Of a DNA stretch of 64,000 bases, positions 17,989 through 26,138 are shown piece after piece. The stretch is from DMER01 sp003451645 (lineage in GTDB: Bacteria > Pseudomonadota > Alphaproteobacteria > Micropepsales > Micropepsaceae): positions 1 to 64,000 of the forward strand of contig DALYLR010000009.1 in NCBI GenBank assembly GCA_031976175.1, read 5' to 3'. Under the pieces are notes generated by a model that searched no databases, had not been told where the DNA came from, and saw nothing but the letters and a program-made list of their open reading frames with translations. The first letter of the stretch is position 1. The number at the start of each line of letters is the position of its first letter. The position numbers were made by a program, and so were the translations under genes.

Positions 17989-18326
17989 GGTGGACACTCC
18001 TGACAGTGAGATTGCCGCGCAGGCTGGCCTTGCGCGATTTTGGGCGGGACAATAACCGCTAAATGGTGCTTTGCCACCAGGATTGCGAGGGGCGTCCTGG
18101 TTTTGCGCAGAAAGATCGCCGGACGGCGGCAGCGCGGCTTGCGCCGCCTTCGCAAGTGCAGCATAATCATCGGTGTCCAAGGTTTGTGACGGACTTGTAC
18201 AAAAAAGTGAGCGTCCGTCAGGCCGTGATGGCCGTATCATCCATAGGGTCTTAAGGCCTCGAGCGTAGCCTGATGACGCAAGGCCACTGCGCTCCTCACC
18301 AACCAGATGTGTACCTGCGTATCGCC
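17989..18326. other. Intergenic region between divergent coiled-coil operon and hlyIII
   Basis: This 338-bp stretch separates two outward-facing transcripts and must hold both promoters. I saw no tRNA, terminator, strong palindrome or credible small gene in it. Short frames exist but lack ribosome binding sites. If HlyIII starts at the alternative ATG 18273, the region shrinks to 284 bp. Confidence 0.5.
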
Positions 18327-19016
18327 ATGACACAGACCGGACCTGCAACATCCCAGATCAGCGCCCTGACCTTTGAGGGGACGCGGCCCTATACCCGCAG
18401 CGAGGTAGCGGCAGACGCGGTCATTCATGTCTTGGGTGTGACAGCAGGTGTGATCGGTGCGGGGGTCCTTGTCACCATGTCGGCCTTGTATGGCACGGGC
18501 GCGACCTTGGCGGCCTCGATCATCTATGGGACGGGGCTGGTCGCGATGCTGAGTTTCTCGGCCGCTTACAACATGCACCCGCCAGGGCCACGGCGGGAGT
18601 TCCTAAGGCGGCTAGACCATGCGGCGATTTTTCTGATGATTGCCGGGACCTATACGCCCCTGACGACGCTGCATCTGAGCGGGGCCTGGGCGATTACCAT
18701 CACGAGCCTTGTCTGGGCGATGGCCGTCACGGGGATCACTTTGAAGATCGCCTTTCCCCGGCGCTTCGAGCGCTTGAGCTTGGCGGCCTATTTGGCCATG
18801 GGGTGGATGGGGGTCGTGGCGATTGAACCCCTGCTGGCAAGCCTGCCGATGTCGACCTTTGTGCTTATCGGGGTGGGCGGGGTGCTCTATTCGGCTGGCA
18901 CCGCGTTTCATGTCTGGGAGTCCCTGCCATTTCAGAACGCCATCTGGCATGGCTTTGTCCTTGCGGCGGCGGTGTGCCACTACGCGGCGGTCTTCATCGC
19001 GACGCCGTTCCGGTAA
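18327..19016 (+). CDS. Hemolysin III/PAQR family membrane protein
   Basis: Seven-TM protein of 229 residues from the HlyIII/AdipoR (PAQR) family, whose bacterial members are putative metal-dependent membrane hydrolases of unclear substrate. Typical elements are YTRSEVAADAVIHVLG at the start, YNMHPP after TM2, RRLDHAAIFLMIAGTYTPL and, near the C-terminus, WHGFVLAAAVCHYAAVF with the conserved His residues. ATG 18327 is used; 18273 in the same frame is possible since neither has a strong RBS. Its 3' end overlaps the convergent methyltransferase gene by 23 bp. Confidence 0.87.
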   Translation: MTQTGPATSQISALTFEGTRPYTRSEVAADAVIHVLGVTAGVIGAGVLVTMSALYGTGATLAASIIYGTGLVAMLSFSAAYNMHPPGPRREFLRRLDHAAIFLMIAGTYTPLTTLHLSGAWAITITSLVWAMAVTGITLKIAFPRRFERLSLAAYLAMGWMGVVAIEPLLASLPMSTFVLIGVGGVLYSAGTAFHVWESLPFQNAIWHGFVLAAAVCHYAAVFIATPFR

Positions 19017-19812
19017 CTGGTTTGCGTCCGAGATACGCGCTGGTCGCAATGGTTCGCGTAACCTGGCCTCCGAACTGAGTTTGCGCGATGGCCTTGACCT
19101 CGGCGAGCAAGCGTGCGCGCGTCGCCTCAGGCGCGATCTGCACGCGGGAAAAGGTGGCATAGAGGTCCGCGATCTGGTCCGGCGTGAAGCTCACCGGCCA
19201 ATCCCAGCGCGCTGCGATCGTGTCAGCAAAGCCAGCCTTACGCATCTCGCCCAATCTCGCCGCGGTGTCGAGCGCAAAGGGTTTGCTCGCAGCCGCCTTG
19301 GGGCCTTGTTCCAGGCCGACGAACAAATGCGCTGTGGCCTTGCCAAAGGCGTCGGGCTGAGCGGGATCGTCATAAACGTTCCACCACATGGCAAAGTGCC
19401 CTCTGAGTTTGAGCAGGGTTAGCACCTTGGTCAAGGCCTTCATGCGCGGGAGCCAATGGAAGCTCGTGGCGGCCACCACCAAGTCATAAGTGCCTGGCGC
19501 CGCCTCAACGTCCTCGAAGCCAGTGGCCTCGATGGTCAGGCGCGGGTCTGCCCCGCATGCGGCATTCAGGTGGGCACATAAGCGCGGGTCCGGATCGATG
19601 GCATGGATGTGCTTTATGCCCCGCGAGAGAAAGGCGCGTGTGGCATGCCCGGTCCCAGCACCGATCTCCAGCGCCTGTGTCTGGCCGGTCAGCGCGCCGT
19701 GATCTGCGAGCCAGTCATAGAGCGCCTCGGGATAGCCCGGCCGCGCGGCCTCGTATCGTTCCGGGTCCACGCCAAACCTGAACCGCCCTGGAGACTTCTT
19801 TATGGAGGCCAC
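18994..19812 (-). CDS. Class I SAM-dependent methyltransferase
   Basis: A 272-residue methyltransferase of the Methyltransf_11 type. The SAM-binding motif I is ALEIGAGTGHATRAFL, followed by HIHAIDPDPRLC (acidic motif II), and motif III-like TYDLVVAATSFHWLP, which is typical of small-molecule methyltransferases of the trans-aconitate/ubiquinone-like group. The start is GTG at 19812, directly after the stop of the dienelactone hydrolase gene (0-bp gap), so the two are probably one transcript. It overlaps the convergent hlyIII end by 23 bp. The substrate is unknown. Confidence 0.85.
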   Translation of the reverse strand: MASIKKSPGRFRFGVDPERYEAARPGYPEALYDWLADHGALTGQTQALEIGAGTGHATRAFLSRGIKHIHAIDPDPRLCAHLNAACGADPRLTIEATGFEDVEAAPGTYDLVVAATSFHWLPRMKALTKVLTLLKLRGHFAMWWNVYDDPAQPDAFGKATAHLFVGLEQGPKAAASKPFALDTAARLGEMRKAGFADTIAARWDWPVSFTPDQIADLYATFSRVQIAPEATRARLLAEVKAIAQTQFGGQVTRTIATSAYLGRKPVTGTASR

Positions 19813-20550
19813 TTACCCCACCCGGCGGCGGAAGAGGTTGATGAGGCGCTCCCAGTGGCGCTCGGCGGCTTGTTTGCGATAGACGGGCCGCAAGGGGAAG
19901 GCGAAACCATGATCCGTGTCGGGATAAATCTCGACCTCTGCTAATACGCCGTCCTCTTTCAGGCTGGCGTCCAGTTGGCGGACGGTATCCAGCGGTGCCC
20001 AGCTGTCGCGCTCGGCGCAGGCGAAATAGAGTTCGGCCTTGGCCTTGTTGGCCACGCGATGAGGGGATGTAGGCTTGTCGGTGATCAGCATGACCCCATA
20101 AAGCGAGGCGGCGGCGGTCACGCGGGCCGGGAACCGCGCGGCGGCATTGATCGCGTGCTGACCGCTCATGCAATAGCCGAGCGTGCCGATGCTGCCAGGC
20201 CGGGCGGCGGCGTCTGCATCGGCGAAGGCGATCAAAGTTTCGGTGTCGCGCATGACATTCTCGATCGTGACATTGCTCATGAGGGCGAACATGCGCTTGC
20301 GCTCCGGCGCCTCGGGATCCATTGGGATGGGCCAGATCTCCATCACACCATCGCGGTAATAGAGGTTGGGGAGCATGACGTAATAGCCGCAAGCGGCGAG
20401 CCGCCGGGCCATGTCGCGCAATTCCTCGCGGATACCAGGCGCGTCCATATAAAAGAGGAGGACAGGGGCGGGGCCACCCCTCTCCGGGTGGACGACAAAC
20501 GTGGTGCAGCGTCCGTCGCGGGTTTCGATATCGATGGTGCGTTCGATCAT
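19813..20550 (-). CDS. Dienelactone hydrolase family protein
   Basis: Alpha/beta hydrolase of 245 residues. The nucleophile is Cys in GYCMSGQHA, the hallmark of dienelactone hydrolases as opposed to Ser esterases; the Asp and His of the triad are probably in the DSWAPLD and YPDTDHGFAFP segments. The N-terminus IDIETRDGRCTTFVVHP and the GGPAPVLLFYMDAPG oxyanion strand fit well. ATG 20550 has GGAGG 8 nt upstream. It lies directly upstream of, and apparently in the same operon as, the SAM methyltransferase. The substrate may be a carboxymethylenebutenolide or another ester. Confidence 0.88.
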   Translation of the reverse strand: MIERTIDIETRDGRCTTFVVHPERGGPAPVLLFYMDAPGIREELRDMARRLAACGYYVMLPNLYYRDGVMEIWPIPMDPEAPERKRMFALMSNVTIENVMRDTETLIAFADADAAARPGSIGTLGYCMSGQHAINAAARFPARVTAAASLYGVMLITDKPTSPHRVANKAKAELYFACAERDSWAPLDTVRQLDASLKEDGVLAEVEIYPDTDHGFAFPLRPVYRKQAAERHWERLINLFRRRVG

Positions 20551-20605
20551 GGCATTATCCTCCAAAGCGAAGATTCTCTTAGTGTCGCACGATGCGCAGC
20601 GCATT

Positions 20606-21058
20606 TCATCTGGAGCGCCGCAAGACAGCACTTGGTCCAGGCCCGTCCTGGCACAGTTGATCTTGCGGATTATAGAGCGCGCAATGTTTCAGGGATAGGC
20701 AACCGCAGCCGATGCAGCCATCGAGCCGGTCGCGCAGGCGCGTAATCGTTTCGATCCGCTCGGTCAGTTCGCCGCGGATTTGACTGCTGAGCGCGGTCCA
20801 GTCCTTTTGCGTAGGCGTGCGATTTTCCGGCAGGGCCCGCAACGCTTCGCGGATACCAGTCACAGTGTAGCCCAAGCGCTGAACGATCAGAATGAAGGAC
20901 AAGCGGCGGATGTCCGCACGCAGAAACCGCCGCTGCCCACCCGGCGAGCGCTGCGGGGTGATCAGTCCTTGCGCCTCGTAAAAGCGGATCGCCGAGACGC
21001 TGAGCCCCGTGCGGGCGGCCAGGTCTCCGATCGAAAGAACGTCCGTTGGCTTGAGCAT
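20606..21058 (-). CDS. soxR: SoxR redox-sensing MerR-family regulator
   Basis: Transcriptional activator that senses redox-cycling compounds through a [2Fe-2S] cluster. The 150-residue protein has the MerR helix-turn-helix (SIGDLAARTGLSVSAIRFYE), a dimerisation helix, and the C-x2-C-x-C-x5-C cluster motif CIGCGCLSLKHC (Cys 115, 118, 120, 126). No soxS is present nearby; in most non-enteric bacteria SoxR acts directly on small target sets. The SoxR box at 21075-21092 sits in the divergent promoter region, placing the glyoxalase-fold and membrane genes under its control and possibly soxR itself. Confidence 0.95.
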   Translation of the reverse strand: MLKPTDVLSIGDLAARTGLSVSAIRFYEAQGLITPQRSPGGQRRFLRADIRRLSFILIVQRLGYTVTGIREALRALPENRTPTQKDWTALSSQIRGELTERIETITRLRDRLDGCIGCGCLSLKHCALYNPQDQLCQDGPGPSAVLRRSR

Positions 21059-21070
21059 GAAGAAAATCCC

Positions 21071-21101
21071 TTGACCTCAAGTTAAGTTGAGGGATTAGGG
21101 A
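21071..21101 (+). promoter_or_regulatory. SoxR box and SoxR-type promoter
   Basis: CCTCAAGTTAAGTTGAGG at 21075-21092 differs by one base from the perfect palindrome CCTCAAGTTAACTTGAGG known for SoxR. It starts within a -35 element TTGACC (21071-21076). A 19-bp spacer leads to TAGGGA (21096-21101) as -10, the overlong spacing expected for MerR-family activation. Transcription would run rightward into the VOC-protein gene at 21133. Confidence 0.88.
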
Positions 21102-21132
21102 TCAATCCGTCAATCAGCAAGAGGAGGCATTG

Positions 21133-21525
21133 ATGGCAAAACTGGAGCATGTGAACATCACTGTTCGCAATCCCGAGCAGACGGCAAAAATGCTGTGCGA
21201 GGTCTTTGGCTGGCATGTGCGCTGGCAGGGGGCGTCCAAGATGGGCGGGCGCACAGTGCATGTGGGCACGCAGGATGATTATCTTGCGGTCTACACCTTG
21301 TCGGGCGAGGCCTCCCAAAAGGCGCAGCCGCGTGAGGCGCTGGCGGGATTGAACCATGTCGGGATCGAGGTTGATAATCTTGCCGCGGTCGAGGCTCGCG
21401 TGAAGGCTGCGGGTTACAAGACCTTCTTTCACGGCGAGTTCCCGGACGAGACGCCCGCGCGCGCGAATTTCTATTTCGAGGATGAGAACGGGATCGAGTT
21501 CGAAGTGGCGGCGTACCGCCGGTGA
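21133..21525 (+). CDS. VOC/glyoxalase-fold protein, SoxR target
   Basis: A 130-residue vicinal-oxygen-chelate protein with two beta-alpha-beta-beta-beta halves. The first starts LEHVNITVRNPEQTAKML and the second LNHVGIEVDNLAAVEARV; metal ligands are probably the His residues at these starts and the Glu in NGIEFEV. Family members include glyoxalases, dioxygenases and antibiotic-binding proteins, so the reaction is open. ATG 21133 has GGAGG at ideal distance. It lies just downstream of the SoxR-type promoter, which suggests a role in handling redox-active or electrophilic compounds. Confidence 0.88.
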   Translation: MAKLEHVNITVRNPEQTAKMLCEVFGWHVRWQGASKMGGRTVHVGTQDDYLAVYTLSGEASQKAQPREALAGLNHVGIEVDNLAAVEARVKAAGYKTFFHGEFPDETPARANFYFEDENGIEFEVAAYRR

Positions 21526-22046
21526 GCCCACAAACCTTGTTTGGGCTGGGGGCAGGCGCCGCGATTTTGGGTGGCGGATTGCGGATCGCGGCGGCCCTCA
21601 TTCCGTACACACCGCAATCACCTGTGCTTGAGGTGCTCTACGCGGTGATCGATCTGTCGTTGCTGTTTGGCCTCGTGGCGATCTATTTGCGCGTGGCCCC
21701 GGCGCTGGGCTGGCCAGGCCTTCTGGCGTTCGCCGTGTCTGGCGCCGGCCTCGCCAGCATCGTCGGCCCCGACACGGAGATGTTTGGCATCGATTGGTAT
21801 CAGATGGGCGCGACCGGTTCGGCATTGGGCCTTGCCGGGTTGAGCGTTGTGATGGTGTTGGCTGGACGGCGGATCGGTCCAAGCATCATGTGGCTTGCGG
21901 TTCTGCCAATGGCAGTGTTCGCGCCTGGACCGGTGGCGAATATTGCGCCTGGGGTCTTGTTCGGTCTGGGGTTCGTCTGGGCGGGACTAAGCGATCTCAG
22001 CGCGACAAGGTCAGAACGCTCTCGTCCTTCGCAATCTCGCATTTGA
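21522..22046 (+). CDS. Small membrane protein, second gene of the SoxR-controlled unit
   Basis: Integral membrane protein of 174 residues with about five hydrophobic segments (near residues 5-28, 38-60, 66-84, 95-115 and 122-158). It begins with GTG inside the stop of the VOC gene (GTGA, 4-bp overlap) and is therefore translationally coupled to it. No catalytic motif was recognised. Its 3' end overlaps the convergent metalloprotease gene by 50 bp, which is a large overlap. Co-regulation by SoxR suggests a part in redox stress or efflux, but this is inference from position. Confidence 0.72.
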   Translation: MSPQTLFGLGAGAAILGGGLRIAAALIPYTPQSPVLEVLYAVIDLSLLFGLVAIYLRVAPALGWPGLLAFAVSGAGLASIVGPDTEMFGIDWYQMGATGSALGLAGLSVVMVLAGRRIGPSIMWLAVLPMAVFAPGPVANIAPGVLFGLGFVWAGLSDLSATRSERSRPSQSRI

Positions 22047-23124
22047 CGCCAGCTGGCGCGCCGCTGCAGGGCTGCAATTCGATGTCGCCCAAGCTGCGCG
22101 CGCCCGCGCCTGCCTGGAGGTTGAAGCGCAGGATGGCGTTGGTCCCTAAGCGGTCATAGCTCACGGCCATCGCTTGGCTGAAAGCAGCGAGCGCAGGACC
22201 GCTCAACGGTTCGCTTACCGCGCCCAAGACAGCATTGCTTTGGCCCGTCTGAGCGGCCAGATGCTGCGCGCGCTGTTCGGCGGTGGGTGGGTAGGCCCAG
22301 GCGATGAGCGCCTTGTCGCCGTCCGACAAGACCTTGTTGACGGGAACGAAGCATTTGGACTGCTGGCCCTTCTTGAAGAAGGCTGGCGCCAGCGAATAAT
22401 GCATCACCGATTTGGGGTCATAATCGGTGACCTTGAGGTCAGGTCCTGCCACGAGACGGCGCATATTGCGGTCGATCATGGAATCCGACCAGCCGTAACC
22501 GCGCAATGTTCGTTTGGTGTAATCCCAGTCCAGTTCCTCATCACATTTGGCGCCAGGGTGTTGGTGCTCATGGGCGAGGCCCAAAGCGTGACCCAATTCA
22601 TGCAGCACTGTGAAGGTCCAATACCCACGGTCGATGGTGGCGAAGGGCTTGTTGCGGCTGACCCCAATGGCAAGGGTAGGTCTGCTCCGAGTGCGGATGT
22701 CGAGTGCGTCGGTGCCGACATAGGCGAAGCTGACGTCCGACTGAAAGGTGATGCGGATCGGGGCGTTCCAGTCGCGGGTGCACTGAGCGAAGTCAGGTGC
22801 TGCGCCGAAATCGAAGGAAATATTGCCATGCGCGCTCCAGAGGGATGCGGTCTCCACGAAGAGGGCCTTGCGCTCCCGGTCGCCATCGAGGAAGCAAGCC
22901 CTTAGCTTCGCCCCTTGCGGCCATTTCTTCAGTGTGTAAAGGACCGCGCGGGCGCCTGTCCCGGTCTCTGGATGGCCGTCCTCAAAAGCCCTGAATGCCT
23001 TGGGGAGAGGGGTTTGCCGGCCAAACAAGCTCTCACCATCGCCGCCGATCCCATGGGCGAGCGCCCCGGTCGCTGCTATGCACGCCAGTAGCGCGGCAAA
23101 GCCAAAGCGCAAGATGATCTGCAT
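21997..23124 (-). CDS. Secreted astacin-like (metzincin) zinc metalloprotease
   Basis: A 375-residue protein with a Sec signal peptide (LRFGFAALLACIAATGALAHG). The zinc motif HELGHALGLAHE (His 175, Glu 176, His 179, His 185, Glu 186) is the extended HExxHxxGxxHE signature of metzincins with the astacin-type final Glu, and SVMHYS (Met 241) is the Met-turn. Cys residues at several positions may form disulphides. The C-terminal 100 residues are not recognised and may be a substrate or surface domain. ATG 23124 has GGGGGAGG upstream. It is expected to act in the periplasm or outside the cell. Confidence 0.88.
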   Translation of the reverse strand: MQIILRFGFAALLACIAATGALAHGIGGDGESLFGRQTPLPKAFRAFEDGHPETGTGARAVLYTLKKWPQGAKLRACFLDGDRERKALFVETASLWSAHGNISFDFGAAPDFAQCTRDWNAPIRITFQSDVSFAYVGTDALDIRTRSRPTLAIGVSRNKPFATIDRGYWTFTVLHELGHALGLAHEHQHPGAKCDEELDWDYTKRTLRGYGWSDSMIDRNMRRLVAGPDLKVTDYDPKSVMHYSLAPAFFKKGQQSKCFVPVNKVLSDGDKALIAWAYPPTAEQRAQHLAAQTGQSNAVLGAVSEPLSGPALAAFSQAMAVSYDRLGTNAILRFNLQAGAGARSLGDIELQPCSGAPAGVKCEIAKDESVLTLSR

Positions 23125-23292
23125 GACCGTCCTCCCCCGCAGGCCGTTTAGATGGGGATAGTCTAGCGCGGAAGGCGTTAGGCGGAAAGCGGCCTGCGTA
23201 GTCGCTCGCTTTATCGGCTTGGCGTGGGCCGAGCCAATGGTCTAGCCTAACGCCGAGCAGTATTTTGCAGGCTTTAAGGGAACTGGGCGGAC

Positions 23293-26019
23293 ATGGCGCA
23301 GCGCAGCAGCAATTGGATTTGGGCGGTTTTGATCTGCCTAGGGCTCGGCCTTGCGGCGTGTGGGGAGCGGCGTACTGCGGTCAAGGAGGAGGGGCCGCCG
23401 GAGCCCGTGCCCATGGGCCAGCTTGGACCTGATGTGACACCAACCGCCTATCGCCTGGATCTTCGCATCATCCCAACCGAGCCGCAATTCGGCGGCCAGG
23501 TTGAAATCGATGTCGATGTGGCGCGGCACAAGCAGACTGTCTACCTGCACGCGCGCGACTTGACACTTGAGACCGTCTCGGCCCGGCTGCCGGATGGGGA
23601 GGTTATCGCTGGCGCCTATGAGAAGGCGACCGAGACGGGCGTGGCGAAGCTGACCTTTGCGTCCGCGATCCCCAAGGGCGCTGCCACTCTGGTCTTCAAA
23701 TATTCGGGCAAGCTGGGCGATAAGCCCGATACGCTGTGGGTTGCCGAAGAGGCTGGCGAGCGCTATGCCGCCACGCAGTTCCAGCCGCTGGGTGCGCGCA
23801 AGGCCTTCCCTTCTTTTGATGAACCGCGTTTCAAGACGCCCTATACAATCACGCTCACCACGCGCGAGAGCGATGTGGCCGCCTCGAATGCCGCAGTCGC
23901 CAAGGTGGATAAGATTGAGGGAGGCCTCAAGCGCACGACGTTTGCGCCGACACAGCCGCTGCCCACCTATTTGGTGGCGATGTTCGCGGGTCCTTACGAT
24001 GTGGTTGAGGCCCCAGCGATCCCAGCCTCGGCGGTGCGGCCCGAACCGATTCCGCTGCGTGGCCTCACCGTCAAGGGCAAGGGTACGCGCATGGCCTATG
24101 CGCTGAAGCACACGGCGCCGATGATCGCCTATTTGGAGGAGTACTTCGCCACTGCCTACCCTTACGGCAAGCTCGACATCATTGCGCCGCCCAATTTCTC
24201 GGCAGGGGGCATGGAGAATGCAGGCGCTATTACCTATGCCGAGCGGGTGATCTTGCTCGATGAGACAGCATCTGCGGCGGTGAAAGCGCGCTTCTTTATG
24301 ATCCACGCCCATGAGCTCGGGCATCAGTGGTTCGGCGATCTGGTCACGCCGAAATGGTGGGACGATCTTTGGCTCAATGAGAGTTTTGCCTCCTGGATCG
24401 AGATCAAGACAGCGGCAGCCGTTGCCCCCGGCAACGCCTATGAGCGCGGGAACTTGCGCGATGCGATCAAGGTCATGGACCTCGATAGCCTCGACACGGC
24501 GCGCGCTATTCGCCAGCCAATCGCTGCGGACGACGACATCTACAACGCCTTTGATGGCCTGACCTATTCCAAGGGCGCGGCGGTGCTGGCCATGTTTGAG
24601 GCCTTTGTGGGCGAGGAGGCGTTCCGCGAGGGCGTGCGCGTGCACATGAAGCGCTATGCGCATGGCGTGGCAACCGCGCAGGATTTCCTGAAGTCGCTCG
24701 CCGATGGGTCCAAACGGCCGGAGATTGTCGACGCCTTTGAGACCTTTCTGACCCAGCCTGGTGTCCCGTTCGTCCGTGCCAAGATCACCTGTGACAAGAC
24801 CATCGGCAAGGGCGAGTTCCGCCAAGGGCCCTTCGCGCCGCTGGGCGTCGAGGCCAAGCCAAAGACCTGGTCGGTGCCCTTGTGCTTGCGCAATCTCAAC
24901 CGCAATGAGCCGCAGCAATGCGCGATGGTTTCGGCACAAGCCGCCGATGTCGTGCTGCTCGATGTGTGTCCTCAGCCGGCGCTGCTGCTCAACTCCGGCG
25001 GCAATGGCTATTACCGCTTTGATGTGGGGCCAGAGGGATGGCTGAACATGATCGCCAAGGCATCGGTCTTGAGCGCGTCTGAGCAGATCTCGCTGCTGGA
25101 CAGTGCGCGGGCGGCCTTCCTCTCGGGCGGGCTTGACGCCAAGACCTATTGGCGGGCGCTGGAGACCTTTGCCAAGGCGGAGGCGTTTGACGCGGTGGGC
25201 GCCGTTGCGGACGCGATTGGCGAGCTGCGCGATAAATTTGTGAGCGTAGGCGATCAGGCTGCCTTTGAGCGCCGCGTGCGCTCGCTCTATGCGCCAGCGG
25301 TGAGCTCCGCGAGCCTGACGACACCGTCTGCCGAGAGCGTCTTGGGTGCGCAACGGCGGGAAGCACTCATCAGTGCAGCGGCGTACCACGCCCGCGATCC
25401 GGCCCTCCTAAAGGCCTTGAGCGATCAAGGCGCCAAAGCGCTTGCGGAAGGACCGCAAGCGGTGGATGCCAATTTGCTGCCCGCCAGTTTGTGGGCCTTT
25501 GTGCATCTGGGCGGGGCGCCCAGTGTTGAGGCTGTGATCGCCAAAGTGAAAGCCTCCAGCGACGCGACGTTCCGCTCGACCGCCTTGCGCGCGCTTGCAG
25601 GTCTGCGCGGGGAGGCCGCGTTCAAGCCTGTGGGCGATTTGCTGCTGTCCGGCGATCTGCGCACGCGCGAGCGCGCCGATCTGGTGCGTGCGCTCTTTGA
25701 AGATGGTGAGGTGCGGGCGATGGGGTGGGCCTTTGTGAAGGCCAATTTCGAGGCGCTTGCGGCCAAAACCACCCTGTCTGGACGGGCGCTCTATATCCGG
25801 GTCACTGACGGCTTTTGCGATGAGGCGACGCGGGCGGATGTGGAGGCGTTCTTCACGCCCAAAGTGGCGCAGATGCCCGGCGCACCGCGCAGTCTCGCCA
25901 ATACGCTGGAGCGGATCGGGCGTTGCGTGCGGCTCGCTGAGGCCAAGACCGCCGAAGTCAAAACGCTCTGGGCGGCAGCGCCTGTAGCGGCACCAGTGCG
26001 GCAACGCCGACGACGGTAG
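23293..26019 (+). CDS. M1 family aminopeptidase, lipoprotein
   Basis: Zinc aminopeptidase of the PepN/ERAP family removing N-terminal residues from peptides. The 908 residues begin with a lipoprotein signal (WAVLICLGLGLAAC), so it is exported, unlike cytosolic PepN. GGMENAG at about 305-311 is the exopeptidase motif (GAMEN variant), HELGH at 340-344 and NESFASW with Glu 363 complete the HExxH-x18-E zinc site. The C-terminal 400 residues are helical ERAP-C-like repeats. With the M13 enzyme at 2 kb and the astacin-like protease next door, it points to a peptide-scavenging lifestyle. Confidence 0.94.
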   Translation: MAQRSSNWIWAVLICLGLGLAACGERRTAVKEEGPPEPVPMGQLGPDVTPTAYRLDLRIIPTEPQFGGQVEIDVDVARHKQTVYLHARDLTLETVSARLPDGEVIAGAYEKATETGVAKLTFASAIPKGAATLVFKYSGKLGDKPDTLWVAEEAGERYAATQFQPLGARKAFPSFDEPRFKTPYTITLTTRESDVAASNAAVAKVDKIEGGLKRTTFAPTQPLPTYLVAMFAGPYDVVEAPAIPASAVRPEPIPLRGLTVKGKGTRMAYALKHTAPMIAYLEEYFATAYPYGKLDIIAPPNFSAGGMENAGAITYAERVILLDETASAAVKARFFMIHAHELGHQWFGDLVTPKWWDDLWLNESFASWIEIKTAAAVAPGNAYERGNLRDAIKVMDLDSLDTARAIRQPIAADDDIYNAFDGLTYSKGAAVLAMFEAFVGEEAFREGVRVHMKRYAHGVATAQDFLKSLADGSKRPEIVDAFETFLTQPGVPFVRAKITCDKTIGKGEFRQGPFAPLGVEAKPKTWSVPLCLRNLNRNEPQQCAMVSAQAADVVLLDVCPQPALLLNSGGNGYYRFDVGPEGWLNMIAKASVLSASEQISLLDSARAAFLSGGLDAKTYWRALETFAKAEAFDAVGAVADAIGELRDKFVSVGDQAAFERRVRSLYAPAVSSASLTTPSAESVLGAQRREALISAAAYHARDPALLKALSDQGAKALAEGPQAVDANLLPASLWAFVHLGGAPSVEAVIAKVKASSDATFRSTALRALAGLRGEAAFKPVGDLLLSGDLRTRERADLVRALFEDGEVRAMGWAFVKANFEALAAKTTLSGRALYIRVTDGFCDEATRADVEAFFTPKVAQMPGAPRSLANTLERIGRCVRLAEAKTAEVKTLWAAAPVAAPVRQRRRR

Positions 26020-26138
26020 GTGGCGGGGCGGTCGCGTCTTAATTGAACGCGCCCCCTCTTGACCCCAGGCAAGCGTGCGCGCAACTGTCTCACCATTGAT
26101 AACGCGGTTCGAAAACCCCACCCAAGGAGGCTGCCCCC

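Noticed and set aside
23338..25389. 683-codon open frame on the minus strand opposite the M1 aminopeptidase
   Set aside because: A shadow of the M1 gene: the composition is His/Arg/Gln-rich without any family signature, while the plus strand encodes all M1 motifs.
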